Of a stretch of DNA of 22,378 bases, positions 1 through 5,973 are shown one piece after another. The notes under the pieces are model-generated. The model saw only the letters and a list, made by a program, of their open reading frames with translations. It had not been told where the DNA came from and made no database searches. The DNA lies in NCBI GenBank assembly GCA_020025345.1, contig JAHHSH010000028.1, positions 1-22,378 of the forward strand, in the 5' to 3' direction. The DNA is from Oscillospiraceae bacterium. Its GTDB lineage: Bacteria > Bacillota > Clostridia > Oscillospirales > Oscillospiraceae. The translations under genes were made by a program, and so were the position numbers. Each line of letters begins with the position of its first letter. Positions within the stretch are counted from its first letter, which is position 1.

Positions 1-24
1 GGTGTCCTTCATTGGTTTGGTCAA

Positions 25-288
25 TTAGCCAATCTTGTTCAGCTTCAGAGTCAATGCGCTCTTCTTGTGGGCTGCGTTGTTCTTATGCATCAGACCGTTG
101 GCAGCGGCCTTATCCACAGCCTTCACTGCGACCTTGTAAGCGCCCTCGGCCTCGGTGCGATTGCCTTCAACGGCAGCGGCCTCGAACTTCTTGATTGCAG
201 TCTTCATTGCGGACTTCTCGGCCTTGTTGCGAGCATTTCTCGTTTCTGCCACCAGAACACGCTTCTTAGCAGACTTAATGTTAGGCAA
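25..288 (-). CDS. rpsT: 30S ribosomal protein S20
   Basis: S20 is a primary 16S rRNA-binding protein of the small subunit. The 87-residue product starts (M/L)PNIKSAKKRV, the family's standard N-terminus, and continues as a Lys/Ala-rich helical protein containing HKNNAAHKKSAL near the end; 87 residues is the usual family length. I chose a TTG start at 286-288. It follows an excellent Shine-Dalgarno (GAGGAGGT) by six bases, and S20 proteins begin at PNIKSAKKR. The reading frame stays open 24 codons further upstream, but that stretch contains the SD and is probably 5' UTR. The gene is monocistronic in view, with a good promoter at 351-379, and it diverges from gpr. The window ends 24 bases past the stop codon and no terminator is visible there. 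Confidence 0.95.
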   Translation of the reverse strand: MPNIKSAKKRVLVAETRNARNKAEKSAMKTAIKKFEAAAVEGNRTEAEGAYKVAVKAVDKAAANGLMHKNNAAHKKSALTLKLNKIG

Positions 289-350
289 ACCAAACACCTC
301 CTCGGCGGTAAATTTGCGCTCCGGATGATAATACATCCACGCAGATTGAT

Positions 351-379
351 ATTTTAGCATCTTTCTATTGAAATTGCAA
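351..379 (-). promoter_or_regulatory. Sigma-A promoter of rpsT
   Basis: Reading the minus strand: -35 TTGCAA (374-379), a 17-base spacer, then -10 TAAAAT (351-356) preceded by TGC (extended -10). Transcription should start near 344, giving a leader of about 55 nt. The leader contains a small hairpin (GGATG/CATCC, 323-338) and the rpsT SD. Seen directly as a consensus match; activity is inferred. Confidence 0.7.
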
Positions 380-409
380 GCACTTTTTCAAATTTTCTCT
401 GACTTTTTC

Positions 410-438
410 GCATAAATTCAATTTTTCCCGCCAAACTA
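410..438 (+). promoter_or_regulatory. Candidate sigma-G/sigma-F-type promoter of gpr
   Basis: GCATA (410-414) fits the sigma-G -35 consensus GHATR. After 17 bases comes CAAACTA (432-438), five of seven matches to the -10 consensus CATWHTA. The position, about 50 bases before the gpr start, is right, and gpr is a forespore gene in Bacillus. No comparable sigma-A promoter was seen here. This is a pattern match only. Confidence 0.4.
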
Positions 439-487
439 AATCCAATCCACTATATTTTGTGTTCAATAAGGAGGCGGAAACACAAAA

Positions 488-1369
488 ATGGCAGCCATAA
501 AAACTGATCTTACGCTGGAGGCAGCCCATGCCCTGCTGGAAAAAAAGGGTGGGCAGGGACGACTCTCCGGCGTTACACTGGACGAGCGGCAGGTGGAGGG
601 CTACGCCGTCACCGCCGTGTCTGTCCGCACCCCCTACGGTGCCCGGGCTCTGGGAAAGCCCCGTGGAATGTATATCACCGTAGATCTCGCCCCCTACTTT
701 CAACGGCAGGAGGGGTACTTCTCCCGCGGTGTCCGCTGTCTTGCCGAGGAGCTGCGGCATCTGCTGCCTCCCCTCGCCGACGGAGCCTCCGTACTGGTGG
801 CGGGGCTTGGGAATCGCTCTATGATTTGCGATGCCGTAGGGCCTATGGCGGTGGATCACCTGCTGGTGACACGCCATCTCATCGAAACGCTTCCCTCCCG
901 ATTTTCTACACTCACCTCTGTGGCAGCGCTGGCCCCCGGTGTGGTGGGACAGACCGGCATGGAGACACTGGAAGTTTTGGCAGGCACGGTACGCCATGTG
1001 AAGCCCGCCGCTGTGGTTGTCATCGACGCACTCACTGCCAGCAGCCGCAGCCATCTGTGCGCCACCGTGCAGCTGTCGGACACAGGACTTGTCCCCGGCT
1101 CCGGCGTGGGCAACCATCGCAGCGCCATCGACCGGAAAACGCTGGGTGTGCCGGTGATTGCCGTGGGCCTGCCCACCGTTATGGCGGAAGCCGTTTTGGC
1201 GCAGGAATTGACCGGCGCACAGGCGCAGGCGGACACCGCCCCCCTCTTTGTCACGCCGCGGGATGTGGACAGCCGGGTGCGGGAACTGGGGCGGCTTCTG
1301 GGCTATGGCATCAACGCGGCACTGCAGCCATCCCTCACTGTGGAGGAGATCACCGGACTTCTGGGGTGA
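488..1369 (+). CDS. gpr: GPR spore germination protease
   Basis: GPR is the aspartic-type endopeptidase (MEROPS A25) that degrades small acid-soluble spore proteins at germination. It is made as a zymogen in the forespore. The 293-residue protein carries the family's conserved blocks: KTDLTLEA at the N-terminus, GLGNRSMICDAVGP (residues 106-119), VVVIDALTASS (177-185) and GSGVGNHRSAIDRKTLG (204-220). D115 and D180 match the two conserved aspartates proposed for catalysis. The start ATG follows an AAGGAGG site. The protein is shorter than the Bacillus enzymes (about 370 residues), mainly at the C-terminus, as seems usual in clostridia. It implies a spore-forming host. It is the only plus-strand gene on the left of the origin, so it is transcribed against the replication fork. 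A forespore-type promoter candidate lies upstream. Confidence 0.93.
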   Translation: MAAIKTDLTLEAAHALLEKKGGQGRLSGVTLDERQVEGYAVTAVSVRTPYGARALGKPRGMYITVDLAPYFQRQEGYFSRGVRCLAEELRHLLPPLADGASVLVAGLGNRSMICDAVGPMAVDHLLVTRHLIETLPSRFSTLTSVAALAPGVVGQTGMETLEVLAGTVRHVKPAAVVVIDALTASSRSHLCATVQLSDTGLVPGSGVGNHRSAIDRKTLGVPVIAVGLPTVMAEAVLAQELTGAQAQADTAPLFVTPRDVDSRVRELGRLLGYGINAALQPSLTVEEITGLLG

Positions 1370-1386
1370 CGGGCACTTTTATCGAT

Positions 1387-1676
1387 CTTCTCTCCGCGGG
1401 GTATATTTCTTTCCGCGTTTACTGGATGCAGCTTTCTTCCAGCAGCGCAAGAAAGCTGCCAAAGAACGCCGTTTGAAACCAAGGTTTCAAAACTTCTTTG
1501 ACGCGACAGGCGTTCTATGCAGAGATGGTTTCTTTCCTCGGTGATTCACGATGCTGCCCCCTGCTTTCCGGGGTGAAAATGTAGAACGGCTTTCGCTTCT
1601 CTTTTCGCTGCCGCACCATTCTGAAATGTAGAAGCAAGCAACTCTACCGTCCATGGTAGTGAGCGACCGAGCGGGT
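1387..1676. repeat. Intergenic repeat, copy 1 (with 84-base insert)
   Basis: This copy aligns with 1888-2086. The outer parts, 1387-1417 and 1502-1676, match copy 2 closely; the best block is 1574-1615 (AATGTAGAACGG through GCTGCCGCA), which is identical. Between them, 1418-1501 is absent from copy 2 and is bracketed by CGCG on each side. The insert holds two hairpins, one with a perfect 11-bp stem (1428-1438 with 1449-1459). I see no credible coding sequence. The copies end in GCGACCGAGCGGGT. Confidence 0.75.
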
Positions 1677-1887
1677 AAGCTGCACAGTCCATTCCTGTCT
1701 TAGCGAAAGCAATGTGTTTACCAAATTGCGGGGACGCACTTTCCTTTTCCCCACGGCGTAAGCGTGCCGAGGGAATCCTTAAAACCGCAGGTTTTAAGTG
1801 GCGCTTTGGGGCACCTTTGTCGCCACGAACAAAGGTGTCTCGTGTCCACAGACACGAACTATTTCCTCTTGAGGTAGTTTCCTCTTT
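1677..1887. other. Hairpin-rich spacer between the repeat copies
   Basis: There is no credible gene in this stretch. It carries successive perfect inverted repeats: CTTAAAACC/GGTTTTAAG (1778-1798, 3-base loop), CACCTTTGT/ACAAAGGTG (1812-1837, 8-base loop) and TCGTGTC/GACACGA (1840-1857, 4-base loop). The first resembles TTTGAAACC/GGTTTCAAA (1472-1491) in the insert of copy 1, which suggests the same kind of modular element. Function is unknown. Confidence 0.6.
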
Positions 1888-2086
1888 CTTCTCTCCGAGG
1901 GATAGCTTTCTTCCGCGACAGGCTCTATATAGAGATAGCCGTTTCCCGCGGTGATGTGTGAGGGCGTATCTTGCTTTCCGGGGCGGAAATGTAGAACGGC
2001 TTTCGCTTCTCTTTTCGCTGCCGCAGTGCTCTGAAATGTAGGAGTAAGCAGCTCTACCGACAGGAAAGGTCAGCGACCGAGCGGGT
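1888..2086. repeat. Intergenic repeat, copy 2
   Basis: This is the uninterrupted copy of the element at 1387-1676. It begins CTTCTCTCCG, contains the 12-base palindrome CTCTATATAGAG (1923-1934), shares TTGCTTTCCGGGG and the AATGTAGAACGG block, and ends GCGACCGAGCGGGT. The copies have diverged by substitutions and small indels, so they are not a recent duplication. It lies between the converging 3' ends of gpr and the dehydratase gene. Confidence 0.75.
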
Positions 2087-2093
2087 CAGAAAT

Positions 2094-2116
2094 CCACATT
2101 TCCGTCCCCAATGTGG
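2094..2116. repeat. Short dispersed hairpin repeat, copy A
   Basis: CCACATT (2094-2100), a nine-base loop TCCGTCCCC, then AATGTGG (2110-2116). The same stem with a near-identical nine-base loop recurs at 12167-12187. It sits just past repeat copy 2 and before the dehydratase terminator. Confidence 0.55.
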
Positions 2117-2130
2117 AGAAATTCCGCACG

Positions 2131-2161
2131 AAAAAAACTGCCGCAGGAATCCCTGCGGCAG
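2131..2161 (-). terminator. Rho-independent terminator of the nadE-dehydratase operon
   Basis: On the minus strand a perfect 10-bp stem CTGCCGCAGG/CCTGCGGCAG (2138-2161, four-base loop) is followed by seven T residues (2131-2137). It begins 18 bases past the dehydratase stop codon. Confidence 0.9.
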
Positions 2162-2178
2162 CTTTCAGCATTCATTTT

Positions 2179-3147
2179 TCAAAACTCCGCTTGCAGCCGA
2201 CGGAGCAGCTCTCCGTCAATATTGCTGCCGCTGACGATCAACGCCGTGTTGCGCCCCGCAAATATCTCCGGATGCTCCAACACAGCCGCCGCGGCAATGG
2301 CGCCGGCGCCCTCTGCCACGATCTTCTCCTTCTCCAGCAAAAAGACCACCGCACGGCGAATTGCTTCCTCGCTGACCTCCAAAATCAAATCCGCATAGTC
2401 CTTCAGCGTCTCATAGGCCAGCACGCCCACGCCGCCCACCAGCGCATCGCAGATGGTCTCCCCCGTGGTGGGGTACTCCTCGTAGCACACGTTGTCCCGG
2501 TAGGCGTGGATCATGGCAGGACAGGCCGCCGTCTGCACGGCGATCACCTTGATCTCCGGCTTCAGTGCTTTCGCCGCCACCGCCGTACCGGTCGCCAAAC
2601 CGCCACCGCCGATGGGCACCACCACTGTGTCGATGTCCGGATTACGGCGCAGAATCTCCACCATCGCCGTCCCCTGTCCACCGTAGATTTTGGGGTCGTT
2701 GTGGCACGAGTCGATGAAAGTCAGCCCGCTCTCCTCGATGAACTGCATCCCCATGGCATGGGCTTCATCGTAGTTTTTGCCCATGGGCCGCACATGGCCG
2801 CCGAAATACTCTATTTTCTCGATCTTACTGTGGGGCGTCGTCTCCGGCACCACGATTTCCGCCCGCTCGATTCCCAGCAGCTGGGCACCGTAGCTGACAG
2901 AAATCCCGTGATTTCCCGAGGAAACGGCCGCCACGCCGCGCTTGCGCTCTTCCTCCGTCAAAGACAGCATCTTATTGAGCGCACCACGGATCTTGAAACT
3001 CTTGGTGTGCTGCATGGATTCCAACTTGAAGAAAAACTTGTGGGCCTTGTCCCCCAGATAGTAGGACTGCACCAACGGCGTTTCCGGGAGATACGGACGC
3101 AGCGCCGCCTCTGCTTTTTGGATATCCTCAAATGAAAACTGGCTCAT
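2179..3147 (-). CDS. PLP-dependent threonine/serine dehydratase
   Basis: This is a fold-type II pyridoxal-phosphate enzyme of the threonine ammonia-lyase family, which deaminates Thr to 2-oxobutanoate and/or Ser to pyruvate. Of its 322 residues, HTKSFKIRGA holds the Schiff-base lysine K52. SSGNHG (76-81) is the substrate/carboxylate loop, GGGGL (180-184) binds the PLP phosphate, and SGSNID near the end supplies the serine expected to contact the PLP ring nitrogen. No C-terminal ACT domain follows, so it resembles the catabolic/short (TdcB-like) form rather than isoleucine-inhibited biosynthetic IlvA. Substrate choice (Thr, Ser, or hydroxyaspartate) cannot be settled from sequence. It starts nine bases after the nadE stop, and its likely SD (AAGGAG) lies within the last nadE codons, so the two are probably co-transcribed. 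A strong terminator follows. Confidence 0.88.
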   Translation of the reverse strand: MSQFSFEDIQKAEAALRPYLPETPLVQSYYLGDKAHKFFFKLESMQHTKSFKIRGALNKMLSLTEEERKRGVAAVSSGNHGISVSYGAQLLGIERAEIVVPETTPHSKIEKIEYFGGHVRPMGKNYDEAHAMGMQFIEESGLTFIDSCHNDPKIYGGQGTAMVEILRRNPDIDTVVVPIGGGGLATGTAVAAKALKPEIKVIAVQTAACPAMIHAYRDNVCYEEYPTTGETICDALVGGVGVLAYETLKDYADLILEVSEEAIRRAVVFLLEKEKIVAEGAGAIAAAAVLEHPEIFAGRNTALIVSGSNIDGELLRRLQAEF

Positions 3148-3156
3148 AGATGTCTC

Positions 3157-3933
3157 TTACTTCTCCTTATAAAAATCCGTGCTGTCCTCAATCACCATAT
3201 TTAGTCCATTATGGTAAACCGGAATCGTTTCAAACTTAAAGCGGCTGGTGGCGTGCTTACGGTCGATCTTGGCCTTTGTCTCCTCATCGCAGACGCCGCG
3301 GCGAATATACTCGTTGACGGCGTGATAGGTAAAGCCCAAATTGTCCTCGTCCGTAAGTCCGGTGAGACCGTCAGAAGGAGGCTTGACCACAAACTTCTCC
3401 GGCAGCCCCAGAGCGCGGCCCAGCGCGACCACCTCTTCGGTGGTGTACATACCCAAGGGCGAGAAGGCACCGGCGCTGTCGCCGTACACGGTGCAATAGC
3501 CCACCCAGTCCTCAGAGAGGTTGGAGGTGTTGATGACAGTGCCGCCGGGCAGGGATTGCGCCACGGCATAGAGGGTCGCCATGCGGATCCGGCTGGGCAG
3601 ATTCACCTTGGTATCGCGGCTGGGCGTGTGCCCCGCCTTCTCCATCTGCTGCAAAACGCCCTGTACCGAATCGTGGATGTCCATGGTGCAGTGGGGAATC
3701 TGCAAAAATTCCACCAACTCCTGACTATAGTTGATGTCGGGCTGCACGCCGTCGGGCATCAGCACGCCGTAGACGTTGTCCTTGCCGAATACTGCCACGG
3801 AAAGGGCTGCCACCACAGAGCTGTCCTTGCCGCCGGAAATACCGATGACGGCGGTTTTACCATGGCAGGCCTGCATCCGCTCCCACATCCATTCCATCAG
3901 ACCCGGCAGCTGGGCCATTGCGTTGAATTCCAT
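3157..3933 (-). CDS. nadE: NH3-dependent NAD+ synthetase
   Basis: NadE catalyses the last step of NAD synthesis: ATP-dependent amidation of nicotinic acid adenine dinucleotide. The 258-residue protein has the PP-loop SGGKDS (33-38) of N-type ATP pyrophosphatases. It also has NLPSRIRMATLY (111-122), SNLSEDWVGYCTVYGD (137-152) and PPSDGLTGLTDEDNLG (185-200), which match the family's nucleotide- and substrate-binding blocks. There is no N-terminal nitrilase/glutaminase domain, so it should use free ammonia. I chose the ATG at 3933 because GGGAGGAT precedes it by a few bases; the longer open frame (to 4017) would run through the promoter. It is followed closely by a dehydratase gene, which is a possible but unproven ammonia source. 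Confidence 0.93.
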   Translation of the reverse strand: MEFNAMAQLPGLMEWMWERMQACHGKTAVIGISGGKDSSVVAALSVAVFGKDNVYGVLMPDGVQPDINYSQELVEFLQIPHCTMDIHDSVQGVLQQMEKAGHTPSRDTKVNLPSRIRMATLYAVAQSLPGGTVINTSNLSEDWVGYCTVYGDSAGAFSPLGMYTTEEVVALGRALGLPEKFVVKPPSDGLTGLTDEDNLGFTYHAVNEYIRRGVCDEETKAKIDRKHATSRFKFETIPVYHNGLNMVIEDSTDFYKEK

Positions 3934-3960
3934 GTTCCATCCTCCCTTGTTGCTTACATG

Positions 3961-4002
3961 ATGACTTTGTGTCATTGTACTACCTGCAGCGCAAAAAGGC
4001 AA
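3961..4002 (-). promoter_or_regulatory. nadE promoter with overlapping inverted repeat
   Basis: Minus strand: -35 TTGCCT (3997-4002), 17-base spacer, -10 TACAAT (3974-3979), start near 3967. An inverted repeat ATGAC-N5-GTCAT (3961-3975) lies over the predicted start site and is placed like an operator. No regulator can be named from this alone. Confidence 0.55.
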
Positions 4003-4016
4003 ATTTTTTCCACACA

Positions 4017-4098
4017 AAGGAAAAAGCCTTCTGCCGCAGCAGAAGGCTTTTCCCCATGTTTGTTAGGAGAGAGAAATCACATAAGATATTTCATCTTT
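4017..4098 (-). ncRNA. Candidate small RNA, unit A
   Basis: This is a predicted transcript of about 80 nt starting near 4098 and ending at a terminator with a perfect 13-bp stem (4022-4034 with 4039-4051, loop CGCA), then T-rich sequence. The 5' part reads CTTATGTGATT, then a C/T-rich segment TCTCTCTCCTAACAAACA that is nearly identical in unit B. That segment is complementary to AGGAGAGA-type ribosome-binding sites. No conserved reading frame is shared by the two units. It could instead be a leader of nadE or a read-through terminator region. The small-RNA call is inference from the promoter-leader-terminator layout and the duplication. Confidence 0.5.
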
Positions 4099-4104
4099 TG
4101 TATA

Positions 4105-4132
4105 TTGTTAGCATAGCCTAATCCCCAATCAA
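4105..4132 (-). promoter_or_regulatory. Candidate promoter of small RNA unit A
   Basis: Minus strand: TTGATT (4127-4132), 16-base spacer, TAACAA (4105-4110) with an extended -10 TGC. It aligns without gaps to the promoter of unit B over a 67-base block (4075-4141 against 4366-4432). Confidence 0.4.
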
Positions 4133-4300
4133 ATTCATGAAGAAAACGTGAACATTTTATGAATCATGTTTTATTTTTGCAATTTTTATCAGAAAATTAT
4201 ATACATTGTAATTTTTGCGCATTTCTTCGGAAACGAAGAAGGTATGCTCCCTCCTTATGCACAGCATGAACCTTTCGCAGCCTCCCCGAAAGAAGGCACA

Positions 4301-4389
4301 AGAAAAGCCTCCTGTAAAAAACAGGAGGCTTTTCTTTGTGTGTGTGTTTGTTAGGAGAGAGAGAAAATCACATAAGGAATGTATCCTTT
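4301..4389 (-). ncRNA. Candidate small RNA, unit B
   Basis: The second copy of the unit lies about 290 bases upstream in transcription order. The predicted transcript of about 89 nt starts near 4389 and ends in a hairpin with a perfect 15-bp stem (4301-4315 with 4321-4335, five-base loop). It shares CTTATGTGATT and the CTCTCTCCTAACAAACA segment with unit A, then has a short CA repeat. The terminator sequences of A and B differ in the loop and inner stem while keeping GCCTYCTG, so the structure is kept while sequence drifts. It lies downstream of rnhA and may also end read-through from the rnhA operon. Confidence 0.5.
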
Positions 4390-4395
4390 GTACAG

Positions 4396-4424
4396 TTTGT
4401 ATCATACGATAGAAAATTTTCCAA
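4396..4424 (-). promoter_or_regulatory. Candidate promoter of small RNA unit B
   Basis: Minus strand: TTGGAA (4419-4424), 17-base spacer, TACAAA (4396-4401) with extended -10 TGA. It occupies the same alignment columns as the unit A promoter. Upstream, both units also share AATGTTCAC (unit A near 4146-4154, unit B near 4449-4457). Confidence 0.4.
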
Positions 4425-4475
4425 ATCGTGAAGACCTGATGAACTTTTTGTGAACATTAAAAATATGCAGCTCTC

Positions 4476-4913
4476 TCACTTAAACTTGTGGCTCTCCGCC
4501 ACCGCCATCTCGTCGCAGCGGTTATTCTTGGGGTTGGTGGCGTGGCCCTTTACCCAGTGGTAATGCACCTCATGGCGGGCGATCAGGGGCAGCAGCTGCT
4601 CCCAGAGATCCACATTCAGCGCCGGCTTCTTATCGGACTTGATCCAGCCCTTCTTCTTCCAACCGTAGACCCAACCCTTTTGCAGCGCATCGATGACGTA
4701 CTTGGAGTCGGAATAGAGCTCCACGATGCACTTTTCCTTCAGCATCGCCAGCGCCTCGATGACGCCCGTCAGCTCCATGCGGTTGTTGGTGGTCTCCGGC
4801 GCGCCGCCGGAAATCTCCTTTTCGATGCCGTTCCACTCCAGAATAGCGCCCCAGCCGCCGGGGCCGGGATTACCACTGCACGCGCCATCGGTGTAAATTG
4901 TTACTGTTTTCAT
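4476..4913 (-). CDS. rnhA: Ribonuclease HI
   Basis: This enzyme cleaves the RNA strand of RNA-DNA hybrids such as R-loops and primer remnants, in the cytoplasm, using two metal ions. The 145-residue, single-domain protein is of normal length. All catalytic positions are visible: D9 in YTDGACSGNPGPGGWG, E47 in NNRMELTG, D69 in YSDSKYV, H124 in VKGHATNPKNN and D134 in NRCDEMA. The basic-protrusion region WVYGWKKKGW (81-90) is present, as in E. coli-type RNase HI. The gene starts 36 bases after the trmO stop on the same strand and is probably the last gene of the gyrB-to-rnhA run. The upstream SD is weak, so translation may be modest. Confidence 0.95.
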   Translation of the reverse strand: MKTVTIYTDGACSGNPGPGGWGAILEWNGIEKEISGGAPETTNNRMELTGVIEALAMLKEKCIVELYSDSKYVIDALQKGWVYGWKKKGWIKSDKKPALNVDLWEQLLPLIARHEVHYHWVKGHATNPKNNRCDEMAVAESHKFK

Positions 4914-4949
4914 AGATTACCCTTATCCATCGGTTTATTCTGTTAAAAA

Positions 4950-5630
4950 TCATTCCACTTCCGTCACGATAACGGTCTCCCCCGCCACGCGGAACTTCAC
5001 GTTCCTGCCGCCGAAGGAAAGGCCGTACACCCGTTCCGGATCGTCCTGATACCGGGGACGGGGATCATTGCGCAGCACAGCCAGCAGCGCCTCCCGGCTC
5101 TCCTCGGGGATTTCTTCCAGCAGTTCTGCCGGGCAGTCCACCGTCAAAAGATGCCCCGCCAGACCGTCGGTAAAGCCGCCGGTGGCGTCGGGATGGCTGT
5201 CCGCATAGGACAAATACGGCTTGATGTCGAAAATGGGCGTACCGTCCATGAGATCGGCGCCCCGGACATGGAGCACCGGCCCCAGCTGGGGATGGAGCTC
5301 CACCTTCTCCAGCGCCACGGAGGAAAGTCCGATGGCGTTGGGCCGGAAAGGCGAACGGGTGGCAAACACGCCCATGCGCTGATTGCCGCCCAGACGGGGC
5401 GGGCGCACGGTGGGCGACCATGTATCCCGCACCGCCTTAGAAAACTGCCAGATGAGCCAGAGGTGGGAATACCCCTCCAGCCCCCGCACTGCATCCACAT
5501 TACGGAACTCCGGCTCGAAGACGATCCGGCCCTGCAGCTCCGGGATCAGCCCGCTCTGCCGCGGCACGCCGAATTTCTCCGGGAGATCCGTATGGATGCG
5601 TGCAATGATCTTTACTTCGTATGTCTCCAT
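4950..5630 (-). CDS. trmO: tRNA (N6-threonylcarbamoyladenosine37-N6)-methyltransferase TrmO
   Basis: TrmO (TsaA/YaeB family) uses S-adenosylmethionine to methylate t6A37 to m6t6A in threonine tRNA, by a beta-barrel fold unlike other methyltransferases. The 226-residue protein begins METYEVKIIARIHTDLPEKF and carries the family hallmark ATRSPFRPNAIGLS. It also has a conserved IFDIKPYLSYADSHPDA block, and YGLSFGGRNVKFRV in the C-terminal domain. Length is close to the E. coli enzyme (about 235). Its ATG lies one base past the stop of the preceding membrane-protein gene (TGAGATG), so translation is probably coupled. Finding it downstream of gyrA suggests co-transcription with the gyrase genes. 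Confidence 0.88.
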   Translation of the reverse strand: METYEVKIIARIHTDLPEKFGVPRQSGLIPELQGRIVFEPEFRNVDAVRGLEGYSHLWLIWQFSKAVRDTWSPTVRPPRLGGNQRMGVFATRSPFRPNAIGLSSVALEKVELHPQLGPVLHVRGADLMDGTPIFDIKPYLSYADSHPDATGGFTDGLAGHLLTVDCPAELLEEIPEESREALLAVLRNDPRPRYQDDPERVYGLSFGGRNVKFRVAGETVIVTEVE

Positions 5631-5631
5631 C

Positions 5632-5973
5632 TCACTTCTTGCGCCGTCCCGAGTCGGTGAGATGCTCCATAATATCCTTGGGCAGACGCTGCCAGCGCCA
5701 AACCTGTCCGATGATCACGATAACCAGATAGCCTGCCACGAACCAAATATTCTGAAACTGGATGGACACGGCGAACATGACAAACAGGATCAGCAGCAAA
5801 ATCCAGTTGATTTTCTTATTCCCCGCCTCAATCTCCATCAGCTCATCGCTCTTATAGTAGATGATGTGGTCATACTCAAACTCCGACAGCTCGGACGGAT
5901 CACGGTACAAATTCTCCGTGAAATAGATCCAGCGATTCAGAGGCCGCATCATCTGCTTTTTTTTCTTACTCAT
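5632..5973 (-). CDS. Small two-TM membrane protein of unknown function
   Basis: I do not recognise this 113-residue protein. It has a very basic start (MSKKKK), a soluble segment with acidic patches (residues 20-50), and two hydrophobic stretches (about 56-73 and 75-92) separated only by a short turn. It ends in a basic tail (SGRRKK). The layout fits a membrane hairpin with both ends in the cytoplasm. Its ATG overlaps the gyrA stop by eight bases (ATGAGTAA) and its stop lies one base before trmO, so it is tightly embedded in the gyrA-trmO run and is likely a real translated gene. There are no enzyme motifs. Confidence 0.75.
   Translation of the reverse strand: MSKKKKQMMRPLNRWIYFTENLYRDPSELSEFEYDHIIYYKSDELMEIEAGNKKINWILLLILFVMFAVSIQFQNIWFVAGYLVIVIIGQVWRWQRLPKDIMEHLTDSGRRKK

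Noticed and set aside
1712..1954. An 80-codon plus-strand frame in the hairpin-rich spacer.
   Set aside because: It runs through successive inverted repeats and into repeat copy 2, lacks a good SD, and has no recognisable domain; it is probably a by-product of the repeat.
1387..2086. Possible CRISPR array or insertion sequence.
   Set aside because: There are only two large copies, with no regular short direct repeats and spacers, no transposase and no terminal inverted repeats at the ends.
4022..4335. Plus-strand reading of the two terminator hairpins.
   Set aside because: Both stems are nearly symmetric, but no plus-strand gene lies upstream, and promoter plus leader order makes sense only on the minus strand.
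4157..4405. An 82-codon minus-strand frame covering the unit B small-RNA candidate.
   Set aside because: It spans the terminator hairpin and the frame is not kept in unit A, which has early stops, so it is unlikely to be coding.
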